A stretch of 15,721 bases of DNA. It comes from Bacteroidota bacterium (GTDB lineage Bacteria; Bacteroidota; Bacteroidia; Chitinophagales; Chitinophagaceae). The notes beneath the pieces were generated by a model that worked only from the letters and a program-made list of their open reading frames with translations, did not search any database and was not told the DNA's origin. The stretch lies in contig JAEYRC010000156.1 in assembly GCA_023409675.1 (NCBI GenBank), positions 1 to 15,721 of the forward strand, read 5' to 3'. The translations under genes were made by a program, and so were the position numbers. Shown in pieces: positions 7,446-15,027 of the stretch (position 1 is the first letter of the stretch; every line of letters starts with the position of its first letter).

Positions 7446-8849
7446 ATGAAAATAGCATTTCATGGCGCAGCCCGCACCGTTACCGGATCCAAGCACCTGA
7501 TCACCTTAAAGAATGGTCGAAAATACTTGCTCGACTGCGGCCTCTTCCAGGGTCTGGGATAGGATACCGACCGGTTGAACCGGGATTGGGGTTTTGAACC
7601 CGCGGAAGTGGATGTGGTTATCTTATCACATGCGCATATTGACCACAGTGGGTTGCTGCCGAAATTATATCATGATGGATATAAGGGAAAAGTGCACTGT
7701 ACCTTAGGAACCCGCGATCTTTCGGCGGTTCTGCTGGAAGATTCGGCAAAGATCCAGGAAGAGGATGTTCGCTATTCCAACAAACGGCTGGCAGCAGAAG
7801 GAAAGCCCTATCAAAAACCGCTTTATACACAAGACGATGCGAAACTGGCATTGGCTGAATTTCAGGCCCAGCATTATGGCGAATGGATAAGAATTGATGA
7901 TGATGTGGAACTCATGTTCACCGATGCCGGTCATATTATTGGCAGCGCCGTTGTAAATCTCCGTATCACTGAAAATAATGTTACCCGTCACTTAACGTTC
8001 AGTGGCGACGTAGGCCGCTACCGCGATATCATTCTAAAAAGTCCGCAGTCCTTTCCCCAGGCGGATTATATTCTGCTGGAATCAACCTATGGCGACAGTT
8101 TGCATGATATGCATTTTACGACGCCGGATACCCTGCTGGAGTGGATTGAAAAAACATGTATACAGAAAGGCGGCAAACTGATTCTGCCGGCCTTCAGTGT
8201 TGGTCGGACCCAGGAACTGTTGTTTACGCTGAATCAGCTCGAACTGGAAAAACGACTGCCCGCACTGGAGTATTATGTTGATAGTCCGCTTAGCACGGAA
8301 GCCACCATGGTGGTTAAACGCTTTCCGGAATATTTTAACAAAAATATTCAGCGCATCATGGAAAGCGATAAGGATCCTTTCGACTTTCACGGGCTGAAGT
8401 ATATCAAAACCGTGGAAGAGTCGAAAATGCTCAACTTTCATACAAAACCCTGTGTAATCATTTCCGCCAGTGGTATGGCCGATGCCGGCAGGGTGAAACA
8501 TCATATCAGCAACGCGATTGAAAACAGTCATAATTCCATTGTATTTACGGGTTATTGCGAACCCACTTCACTCGGAGGCAGACTGATGGCCGGAGCACGG
8601 GAGGTGACTATTTTCGGACTGCTCCATGAGGTGCATGCGGAGATCGGCGCCATTCGCAGCATGAGCGCTCACGGCGACTATGAAGATCTGAGCCAGTTTT
8701 TAAGCTGCCAGGATCCATCCCGGGTTCAAAAGCTTTTCCTGGTGCACGGAGAAGCGCATGTACAGGAAAATTTCGCCCGACGCCTGACTAAAAAAGGATA
8801 TCTTGATGTGCTGATTCCCGAACGGCATCAGGAATTTGGTTTGGGCTAA
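7446..8849 (+). pseudogene. MBL-fold/beta-CASP RNase-like hydrolase, interrupted by an in-frame TAG
   Basis: Read through the TAG at 7560-7562, the frame gives 467 positions and a complete member of the metallo-beta-lactamase / beta-CASP / RMMBL family (relatives of CPSF73 and TTHA0252, usually metal-dependent RNases). N-terminus: MKIAFHGAARTVTGSKHLIT and LDCGLFQG. Metal site: HAHIDH at 62-67, His163 in DAGHIIGS, Asp188 in FSGDVGRY. Beta-CASP part: LPAFSVGRTQELL at 247-259, YVDSPLSTEA, and ISASGMADAGRVKHHI at 339-354. C-terminal part: SMSAHGDYEDL at 406-416 and LVHGEAH at 432-438. Every element is present except codon 39, which is TAG where I expect a charged or polar residue between QGLG and DTD. 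If translation restarted at TTG 7575 the product would lack the first 43 residues, including a core strand. Either a recent nonsense mutation or a sequence error. Confidence 0.85.
7560..7562 (+). other. In-frame TAG within the beta-CASP gene (codon 39)
   Basis: The frame from ATG 7446 is kept on both sides of this codon, so this is a single-codon interruption, not a frameshift. AAG, CAG or GAG would each become TAG by one base change. TAG also ends the small membrane gene at 2374-2376, so general TAG reassignment is unlikely. Confidence 0.9.
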
Positions 8850-8850
8850 A

Positions 8851-8863
8851 CAACTGTTAGTTG
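8851..8863 (+). terminator. Weak hairpin after the beta-CASP gene
   Basis: CAACT, GTT loop, AGTTG: a perfect 5-bp stem starting one base after the TAA stop. A T-run occurs only at about 8896-8904, too far for a classical intrinsic terminator. Weak candidate. Confidence 0.2.
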
Positions 8864-8986
8864 AATATATTCCTCATAACGGGCCGTCGGCAAAATTTTT
8901 TTTTAAACTGCTGTACCGTTTTTCCTGCTTTGCTGTGCATAAAGGCACGGTTTTAGAAATTATAGCATTGTATTAAACTGTCCGAT

Positions 8987-9259
8987 ATGCTTGAAGAATT
9001 TGAAAACGGTCGCGTACCGGTTGGCCACGCCAGTTTTGAAGTCTTATTTCCCTGGAATGACCGATGGATCTGTATGGTTGTAGTCCCCCTTCAGGATGCC
9101 GATGATTGTCCGCATTATATTGTCATTTTACCCGAAGACCGCATGCTGGTTTTACGCCTCGATGAATCCGGGCAATGGGATGACATTAACGAAGGACCTT
9201 CTGGTTTTACCAGCGATGTAGGCGCCGCTATCGAGCAGTATTATGCGATGTGTAATTGA
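8987..9259 (+). CDS. Unrecognised 90-aa acidic protein
   Basis: ATG at 8987 to TGA at 9257-9259. I do not recognise the family. The chain is acidic and compact, with aromatic residues (FPWNDRWICMVVVPL at about 24-38), three Cys and the strand-like segments HYIVILP and RMLVLRLDE, then GQWDDINEGPSG and a C-terminal helix (IEQYYAMC). There is no signal peptide or membrane segment, so it should be a small cytoplasmic, mainly beta protein. Support for coding: alternation of hydrophobic and polar residues, codon use like its neighbours and no better frame on either strand. A near-match -7 element, TAGCATTG, lies at 8963-8970. It stands alone between the broken beta-CASP gene and the sigma factor locus, with gaps of 137 and 333 bases. 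Confidence 0.6.
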   Translation: MLEEFENGRVPVGHASFEVLFPWNDRWICMVVVPLQDADDCPHYIVILPEDRMLVLRLDESGQWDDINEGPSGFTSDVGAAIEQYYAMCN

Positions 9260-9344
9260 TGTGCTATTAATATTAGCCGGAAATTTCTTCCTCTACTATA
9301 TTCCTCTTGACTATACCTAAACATACTGTATCAATTAAGATCGA

Positions 9345-9417
9345 ATCTGCTATAACAGGTATTAATCTGCGCCCATCTGCTAAAATCTGCGCAATCAGCG
9401 GGAACTTTCTTCCGCTG
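9345..9417. repeat. Phased ATCTGC repeat cluster ending in a hairpin
   Basis: ATCTGC occurs at 9345, 9365, 9375 and 9385, with a variant ATCAGC at 9394, giving steps of 20, 10, 10 and 9 bases, close to one DNA turn. The last unit runs into an inverted repeat: CAGCGGGA at 9396-9403 pairs with TTCCGCTG at 9410-9417 (8 pairs, one G-U, 6-base loop). No T-run follows. It resembles short intergenic repeats I have seen in other Bacteroidota, but that is from memory. Confidence 0.45.
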
Positions 9418-9571
9418 CAAAAAGTCGCGGTTTAAATAATATTCAACATATATTAATCTTCACTAATTTTTGTCCATATTTTCAACAGCATAATTTCACA
9501 GCCAGCACGCATTCCCCATTAATATCAGATAAACTTAAATTTCAGTTAATATAAAAGTTCGGTAAAGTGTG

Positions 9572-9579
9572 TAATTTTG
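9572..9579 (+). promoter_or_regulatory. -7 promoter element for the ECF sigma gene
   Basis: TAATTTTG matches TAnnTTTG exactly, 13 bases before the ATG at 9593, so the leader is very short. No clear TTG sits at the ideal distance upstream. A GAGGA at 9584-9588, four bases before the ATG, is an unusually good Shine-Dalgarno sequence for this phylum and supports that start over the ATG at 9602. Confidence 0.5.
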
Positions 9580-9592
9580 AACAGAGGAACCA

Positions 9593-10120
9593 ATGCTTCA
9601 TATGCCATCTGAAACCATCCAAAAACTCAAGTCGGGAGACCATAAGGTCTTTAATGCTGTGTATGAGGATGCGCATGTGCGGGTTTACCATTATTTTCTA
9701 AATAAGCTTCACCAGGAAGATCAGGCCAGGGAACTCACCCAACAAACCTTTATCAAACTCTGGAAGTACAGGGAAGATCTGGCTGAATCGCTCAGTATGG
9801 ATCAGCAGCTTTTTCAGAAAGCCCGCCTGGTGTATATCGATTGGCTACGAAAAGAAGCCACCCAGCGTAAATATTTTACCGCCGATCTGGTACAGGAAGA
9901 AATACAGGATGCACAACATCAACCCTCTCTGGAATCGCGGCAGAAGCTGGAGTGGTCACTGAAATCCCTTCCGCCGAAGCGCAGAAAAGTTTTCGAACTG
10001 AAGCATATTCATGGCTATTCCTATAAGGAAATTTCCGAGTTCCTGAATATTTCCATCAAAACCGTTGACAATCATCTTCTTAAAGCAACAGTCCAACTGA
10101 GAAAAGTTTTTAATCTCTAA
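9593..10120 (+). CDS. ECF-family RNA polymerase sigma factor (sigma-70 region 2 / region 4)
   Basis: 175 residues, the typical size for an extracytoplasmic-function sigma factor. Region 2 covers about 20-90, with the region 2.2 helix ARELTQQTFIKLWKYREDL at 45-63 and the DNA-contacting helix around YIDWLRKEATQRKY at 81-94. A short acidic linker leads to region 4 at about 120-172: LPPKRRKVFELKHIHGYSYK at 126-145, then the helix-turn-helix EISEFLNISIKTVDNHLLKA at 146-165. It directs RNA polymerase to a small target set, normally including the neighbouring susCD genes, and should be held inactive by the FecR-like protein encoded 115 bases downstream. ATG 9593 is preferred for its GAGGA; ATG 9602 would drop three residues. 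Confidence 0.92.
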   Translation: MLHMPSETIQKLKSGDHKVFNAVYEDAHVRVYHYFLNKLHQEDQARELTQQTFIKLWKYREDLAESLSMDQQLFQKARLVYIDWLRKEATQRKYFTADLVQEEIQDAQHQPSLESRQKLEWSLKSLPPKRRKVFELKHIHGYSYKEISEFLNISIKTVDNHLLKATVQLRKVFNL

Positions 10121-10211
10121 GGTTTCAGGCTGCTTTTATCCAAACTAAACTTCCGATACAAACAATTGTTAATTTTTTTTGAATTGAATAGGGAGTTTTT
10201 CTATTCTGAAC

Positions 10212-10234
10212 GTACTTCTGTATTCACGAAGTGC
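10212..10234 (+). promoter_or_regulatory. Hairpin abutting the FecR start codon
   Basis: GTACTTC at 10212-10218 pairs with GAAGTGC at 10228-10234 (7 pairs, one G-U) around a 9-base loop, ending one base before the ATG at 10236. It would cover the ribosome landing site and could lower anti-sigma translation relative to sigma. Seen by eye; it may be chance. Confidence 0.3.
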
Positions 10235-10235
10235 T

Positions 10236-11690
10236 ATGACGAATTCCGAACTGCTGCATAAATTTTTTGCCAATCGCTGTTCTGCCGAAGAAGCTGAACG
10301 CGCTTTGCGGCTTTTGGAAGAACATCCGGAGTTACTGGAAGAGAAGCTTCCCCCGGCGGAATGGGATAATCCGAAATTTACATCACCCATTTCAGCGCAG
10401 CTTAAGGATGAGATGTGGAAAAACATCGATCCCCGTCCTGCAAAGCCCGTTTTCCGGATCATCAGCCGCGCGCTGGCTGCCGCAGCCATTTTAACCGGAC
10501 TATATCTCGGATTCAATTATTTCAATACATCCTCTGCTCCTGATCCACAGGTCGCGGCTACAGTTCAGCAAAACACGAGCATTCCTTTTATGGCAGTTAC
10601 CAACAATGGAACGTCCATTCAGCTTATCCGGCTGGAAGATAATTCTGTTGTTCGCCTGTATCCGGGATCCAAAATAGCGTATCCTCAGGCGTTTATCCGT
10701 AACCGGCAGATCCATCTTACTGGAAAAGCTGAATTTGATGTAATGAAAAATGCGGCAAGTCCGTTTGTGGTCTATTCCGGCGCGGTAAGTACCACGGCTA
10801 TCGGTACACGCTTTCTGGTAGATGACACCGATGCCAGCCGGATCGTGAATGTTCAGTTGTATGAAGGAAAAGTACTGGTGCGGCCGGTGGACAGCAGCCT
10901 GTTGATGACCGAAGCCCTGCTCGAAGCCGGTCAGCAGTGTTTCGTAAATATAGCCTCCCGTCAAATCAGGGTTAACCAGTTGTATCTCGCGCAAAAAAGT
11001 GTTCCGCAACTGCTCAATCCGGTTAAAGAAGTTGCACTGCCAGTTGAAGTGAAGGTTCAGCAAACAACCCTCGATTTCAAAAAAGCTCCGCTTCAGGAGG
11101 TACTGAATAACTTGGAACAACGCTTTGCTGTTCCGATTGAATTCACTCCCGGTGATGTTGAACAAAACTTTTTCACGGGATCTTTCAGTGAATATGATTC
11201 CCTCCATGCTATACTCGATGTCATCGCTATGATGAATGAGCTGGAATTTTCAAAAGGAGAAGAACGTATTAAGGTTCGGAAAGTGGCGCGCAAACCGGTA
11301 TTCGAACAAAAGTCGCCCGTTCATCAGCAGGATGCGGAAAAATCGCAACTGATGTACAGGCTGGGACTGGAAAAAATTAATCCCCGGTCATTCGCGATTT
11401 CCAACTCCATGCCAGTTCGGGTTCCAATGATCGTTGAGGGTGATAATGGAACCACTTTCCATACCATAACGCTGCCCAGGCTGTTTGATGAATTGCAACA
11501 GCAGACACCCAGAAAGATCATCTTCGATCGCGACGCGATTCAACATATCCGGTTTACCGGAAAGTTAGTGGCAGGAGAATCAGTTAAGAACAACCTGCGC
11601 CTGATTTGCGAAATAAGCGGGCTTAACCTGATCGTGAAAAGAGGTGAATTTATAATAGAGCAACAATCTAAAAAAACCGTTACCAAATAA
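10236..11690 (+). CDS. FecR-family anti-sigma factor with two C-terminal DUF4974/STN-like domains
   Basis: 484 residues, against about 320-400 for usual FecR-type proteins of Bacteroidota. The cytoplasmic N-terminal part (1-70) binds the sigma factor, one transmembrane helix spans about 74-94, and the periplasmic FecR domain covers about 115-215 (RLEDNSVVRLYPGSKIAYP at 132-150, IHLTGKAEFDV at 159-169, STTAIGTRFLVD at 185-196). A first DUF4974/STN-like domain follows at about 277-349 (LDFKKAPLQEVLNNLEQRF, then FFTGSFSEYDSLHAILDVI). After a linker of about 60 residues a second one appears at about 410-476 (TLPRLFDELQQQTPRKIIF, then IRFTGKLVAGESVKNNLRLI, ending in FIIEQ). A single such domain is the rule. 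The first should contact the SusC transducer; the role of the second is unknown. susC starts 27 or 63 bases downstream, depending on the start chosen. Confidence 0.88.
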   Translation: MTNSELLHKFFANRCSAEEAERALRLLEEHPELLEEKLPPAEWDNPKFTSPISAQLKDEMWKNIDPRPAKPVFRIISRALAAAAILTGLYLGFNYFNTSSAPDPQVAATVQQNTSIPFMAVTNNGTSIQLIRLEDNSVVRLYPGSKIAYPQAFIRNRQIHLTGKAEFDVMKNAASPFVVYSGAVSTTAIGTRFLVDDTDASRIVNVQLYEGKVLVRPVDSSLLMTEALLEAGQQCFVNIASRQIRVNQLYLAQKSVPQLLNPVKEVALPVEVKVQQTTLDFKKAPLQEVLNNLEQRFAVPIEFTPGDVEQNFFTGSFSEYDSLHAILDVIAMMNELEFSKGEERIKVRKVARKPVFEQKSPVHQQDAEKSQLMYRLGLEKINPRSFAISNSMPVRVPMIVEGDNGTTFHTITLPRLFDELQQQTPRKIIFDRDAIQHIRFTGKLVAGESVKNNLRLICEISGLNLIVKRGEFIIEQQSKKTVTK

Positions 11691-11717
11691 TCATTATGCA
11701 GAACGCTGGTTTGTGCC

Positions 11718-13151
11718 ATGCTAAACCGGCTTAAAATTTTAAAAATCGCAAGAATGAGAATTATCTACGCACTAAGCACCATGCTGCTTATTTTATTATC
11801 AGCCGGCGTGATGGCGCAGTCCGGCACCACGGTCACCGGAACCGTACTGGATGAAAATTCAGCGCCACTGCCAGGTGTAACCGTTACAGCCATTGATGCT
11901 GCGGACACCACGCAGACCGATCTGACCTCTACCAATGCTGATGGGGTGTTTCGTTTTTCCGGTTTAACCGGTAACAAAACCTACCATTTCCGGTTCAGCC
12001 ATGTTGGTTTTGATGATCATTCGATCAACAATTTTATGATCCGCCAGGGAGAAAACAATTCTCTGCTGGTTCGGATGAAAACCGCTGCCAGCGCGCAACT
12101 CGAAGATGTTGTGGTGGTGGGTTACGGTACACAGCAAAAGGTTAACCTGACGGGTGCCGTTAACCAGGTTACGGGAGATGAACTCCGCGACCGCCCGGTA
12201 ACCAATATGTCAACCATGCTGCAGGGTGCAATGCCCAACCTGAATATCAGGATGGGTGGCGGTACACCCGGTCAGATGGGAAGCCTGAACGTACGCGGAC
12301 TAACCTCCATCAGTAGTGGAAGCAACCCTCCGCTTGTACTGATTGATGGTATTCCCGGTACACTCGACCGGCTTACTCCGGAAGAAGTACAGTCGATCAC
12401 TGTATTGAAAGATGCATCTGCTGCCGCCGTATATGGAGCACGGGGCGCCTTTGGTGTGGTGCTCGTAACCACGAAAAGTGGTACTTCAGGCAGAACCGCA
12501 ATCCGCTATAATAATTCTTTTGGTTTTGCTACGCCCACCGTTAGCACTGATTTTATGACGAACGGTTACGACTGGATGAGCCTTCACGACCGGGCACTGG
12601 CCCATGTGGGTGGTTATTCTGGCTATACTGAAGCTGATTATGCTGAACTGCTTGCCCGCCGCAATGATGTGGTGGAAGATCCCAGCCGCCCATGGGTTAC
12701 GATCCAAAACCGTAATGGCCGCGATCAGTATGTGTATTATGGTAACTACGACTGGTGGGATATCATGTTCACCAAATGGCAGGGGATTACCAATCATAAC
12801 CTCAATATCAGTGGTGGAAATGATAAGGTAACGTACATGATCAATGGAAATATGAAAGGCATGGATGGTATTATGCGTATTCAGCCCGATCAGTATAAAT
12901 CCAACACCATCCGTTCTAAGGTTACGGCCAAATTATATCCCTGGCTGAAGGTTTCTAACAATACCAATTTCTACAATTCCACCTACGATTACTATGGGCG
13001 TGAAGGTGGCGGTAATGCGAACTTCGTGCATATCAATGTGCATGGTTCTCCTGCCTATGCGCCGATTAATCCTGATGGAACGGCTTCATACAGAACCGGC
13101 TTAAACAACTACGATATCGGTGACTGTATTTTCGCGATGCTGGTTGATTGA
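11718..13151 (+). pseudogene. SusC/RagA TonB-dependent transporter, N-terminal part (gene broken by in-frame TGA)
   Basis: First 477 codons of a SusC-type outer-membrane transporter, ending at TGA 13149-13151; the same frame continues to 15005. A signal peptide ending in VMAQ (about 31-34) is well formed from either ATG 11718 or ATG 11754. The latter gives a classical short n-region and may be the true start. A carboxypeptidase-regulatory-like beta-sandwich follows at about 37-120 (TVTGTVLDENSAPLPGVTVT). The TonB box/SusC signature EDVVVVGYGTQ is at 129-139, and the plug runs to about 255 with LVLIDGIPGTLDRLTPEEV and ITVLKDASAAAVYGARGA. The first barrel strands follow. No STN domain lies between the signal peptide and the regulatory-like domain, although an ECF/FecR pair is adjacent. 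If the TGA is real, the product is a plug with an incomplete barrel and cannot function. Confidence 0.85.
13149..13151 (+). other. In-frame TGA within susC (codon 478)
   Basis: The frame reads on with NTKGAERKYEM and normal barrel sequence, so a single codon is affected, with no frameshift. GGA (Gly) to TGA is the change I consider most likely; CGA or TGG are also one base away. Eight codons earlier, a TGT (Cys in GDCIFAML) sits where I would expect Gly in this family, also one G-to-T step. No selenocysteine-type hairpin is evident just downstream. TGA ends surE, scpB and the 90-aa gene normally. Confidence 0.9.
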
Positions 13152-15005
13152 AATACAAAAGGGGCAGAACGTAAATACGAGATGACCACCATCAATGAGA
13201 TCACCATTACCCCATTCAAAAATTTCAACATAATCGGTAACTACAGCTATAGCATGTACACCGACCCAAGTTACTATCGCCAGGTTCCGGCCAAATATTC
13301 GCTGACACCGGGTGTAGTAGAAGTAACGCCTAAATATTCTATTGATCAGCTTTCCGAAGATCAGCAGTTCAATCAAACGCACGTATATAACCTTTACGGT
13401 GAATATTCCAAAACGATCGCCCGGTCTCATAACCTGAAGATCATGGCGGGGTATAACTATGAAAAACGCCAGTCTAAAAAGATCACCGCCCGCAGAATGG
13501 ATCTGTCTTCAGAAATTCTGAATGACCTGAACCTGGGTACCGGTGACCAGTTCGTATTCGGCGGTTCTAGCGCCTATGCACTGGAAGGCTATTTCTATCG
13601 CCTTAACTACGACTATAAAGGAAAATACCTCTTTGAAACCAACGGCCGTTATGACGGATCTTCCCGTTTTCCTCCTGGACAACGCTATGGATTTTTCCCA
13701 TCAGCATCTGTGGGCTGGAGAGCGAGTGAAGAAGAATTCTTCTCACCCATCAAGCACATTGTGAGTGACCTGAAATTCCGGGGTTCAGTAGGGCAACTGG
13801 GTAATCAGAATTTATCTGATCCCTATCCATATATCTCTACACTTTCTCCCGGTACCATGTCGTACCTGCTCGATGGCGAAAGACCAAGATATTATAATGA
13901 TCCCGCTCCGGTATCCGGAAACCTGACCTGGGAAAGGGTTACATCATACAATGTTGGGGTGGATATCGGGATTTCAAGAAACAGGCTGACCATCAGCTAC
14001 GATCAGTATGTACGGGATACAAGAGACATGCTGAGTGCGGGGCTCGACCTGCCTGAAGTGTATGGCGCCACTCCTCCGGTAATGAATATCGCGGATCTGC
14101 GTACCAAAGGTTTTGAGATCTCTTTGCAGTGGAGAGACATGGTGATGGTTGGTGGAAAACCAATGCGTTATAATGTCGGGTTCAACATGGGTGATAACAG
14201 TTCAGTGATTACGAAGATCATGAATGAATCAAAACAGACGTTCTCGATCTATGAAGGAAAGAATTATGGTGAGATCTGGGGATACATTACAGATGGTTAT
14301 TTCCAGACTGATGCCGAAGCAAAAACCTACCCTGTTGACCAGTCATGGCTGAACCGTGGTCGCATCGACAATAACATTCCGAACCGTGCCGGCGACCTGC
14401 GTTGGGTTGACCTGAATGGTGACAATAAAATCAGCGCCGGTGCAAACACCATTTTCGATCCGGGAGATCAACAGGTCATTGGAAACACAACCCCCCGCTA
14501 TCAGTATGCGTTCAATGGAGGTGTTAACTGGAGAAATTTTGACCTGAGCGTATTATTCCAGGGTCTTGGTAAAATGGATTGGTATCCCGGAAATAATGCC
14601 GACCGTTTCTGGGGTCCCTATTCCCGTCCGTATTTCACCTTTATACCCCGCGATTTCGAAAGCCAGATCTGGTCTGCCGAAAATCCGAATGCCTATTTCC
14701 CAAGCCTGTTTGCCTATGTTGCGCTTAACGCCAATAACGAGTTACGGGCTACCAATAACAAATACCTTCAGGATCTTGCTTACTTGCGGTTGAAAAATCT
14801 TACCCTCGGGTATATGATTCCACCATCGCTGACCAGAAGATTCAAGGTTCAGAATTTCAGGGTGTTTGTGAGCGGTGAAAACATGCTCACCTGGACCAAA
14901 CTGAAAACCAAATATATTGATCCGGAGCAGGCAATGGCGGATGCTAACGGTAGGGTATATCCGTTCAGCAAAACGTACTCTTTCGGGATTGATATTACTT
15001 TCTAA
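13152..15005 (+). pseudogene. SusC/RagA TonB-dependent transporter, C-terminal barrel part (after the in-frame TGA)
   Basis: 617 residues in the same frame as the upstream part, bringing the whole to 1095 positions, normal for SusC. It holds most of the 22-stranded beta barrel, with alternating aromatic and polar strands and typical SusC sequences: YKGKYLFETNGRYDGSSRFP, GQRYGFFPSASVGWR, LKFRGSVGQLGNQNL, DLRTKGFEISLQW, GDLRWVDLNGDNKI and YLRLKNLTLGYMIP. The extreme C-terminus, SFGIDITF, ends in Phe as outer-membrane barrels do for BAM recognition. The first ATG after the stop is at 13182, but a protein started there would have no signal peptide or plug. susD follows 22 bases later, the standard arrangement. 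The substrate cannot be told: no glycoside hydrolase or peptidase is visible. Confidence 0.85.
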
Positions 15006-15027
15006 AAAAACAAGAAAATTTTCGTAA

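Larger units (their letters stand above)
9260..9592. other. 333-base non-coding stretch before the sigma factor gene
   Basis: No open frame with coding character was found on either strand. The stretch is AT-rich towards its right end. It holds the ATCTGC repeat cluster and hairpin at 9345-9417 and the promoter-like TAATTTTG at 9572-9579. The remaining parts (9260-9344 and 9418-9571) show nothing recognisable. Confidence 0.6.

Noticed and set aside
10500..11207. 235-codon open frame on the minus strand opposite the FecR gene
   Set aside because: Antisense to well-conserved FecR and first DUF4974 coding sequence; no recognisable motif, and it follows the codon bias of the plus-strand gene.
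11731..11742. 12-bp palindrome TTAAAATTTTAA between the two possible susC starts
   Set aside because: AT-only palindromes of this size are common by chance in such spacers, and no second copy was noticed near the locus.
7560..13151. Genome-wide recoding of TAG or TGA (for example TGA as Gly or Trp)
   Set aside because: TGA and TAG both end other intact genes here at their expected lengths, and the window is otherwise free of internal stops.
13140..13180. Selenocysteine insertion or programmed frameshift at the susC stop
   Set aside because: No stable hairpin follows the TGA, SusC proteins are not selenoproteins, and the frame is unchanged across the stop.
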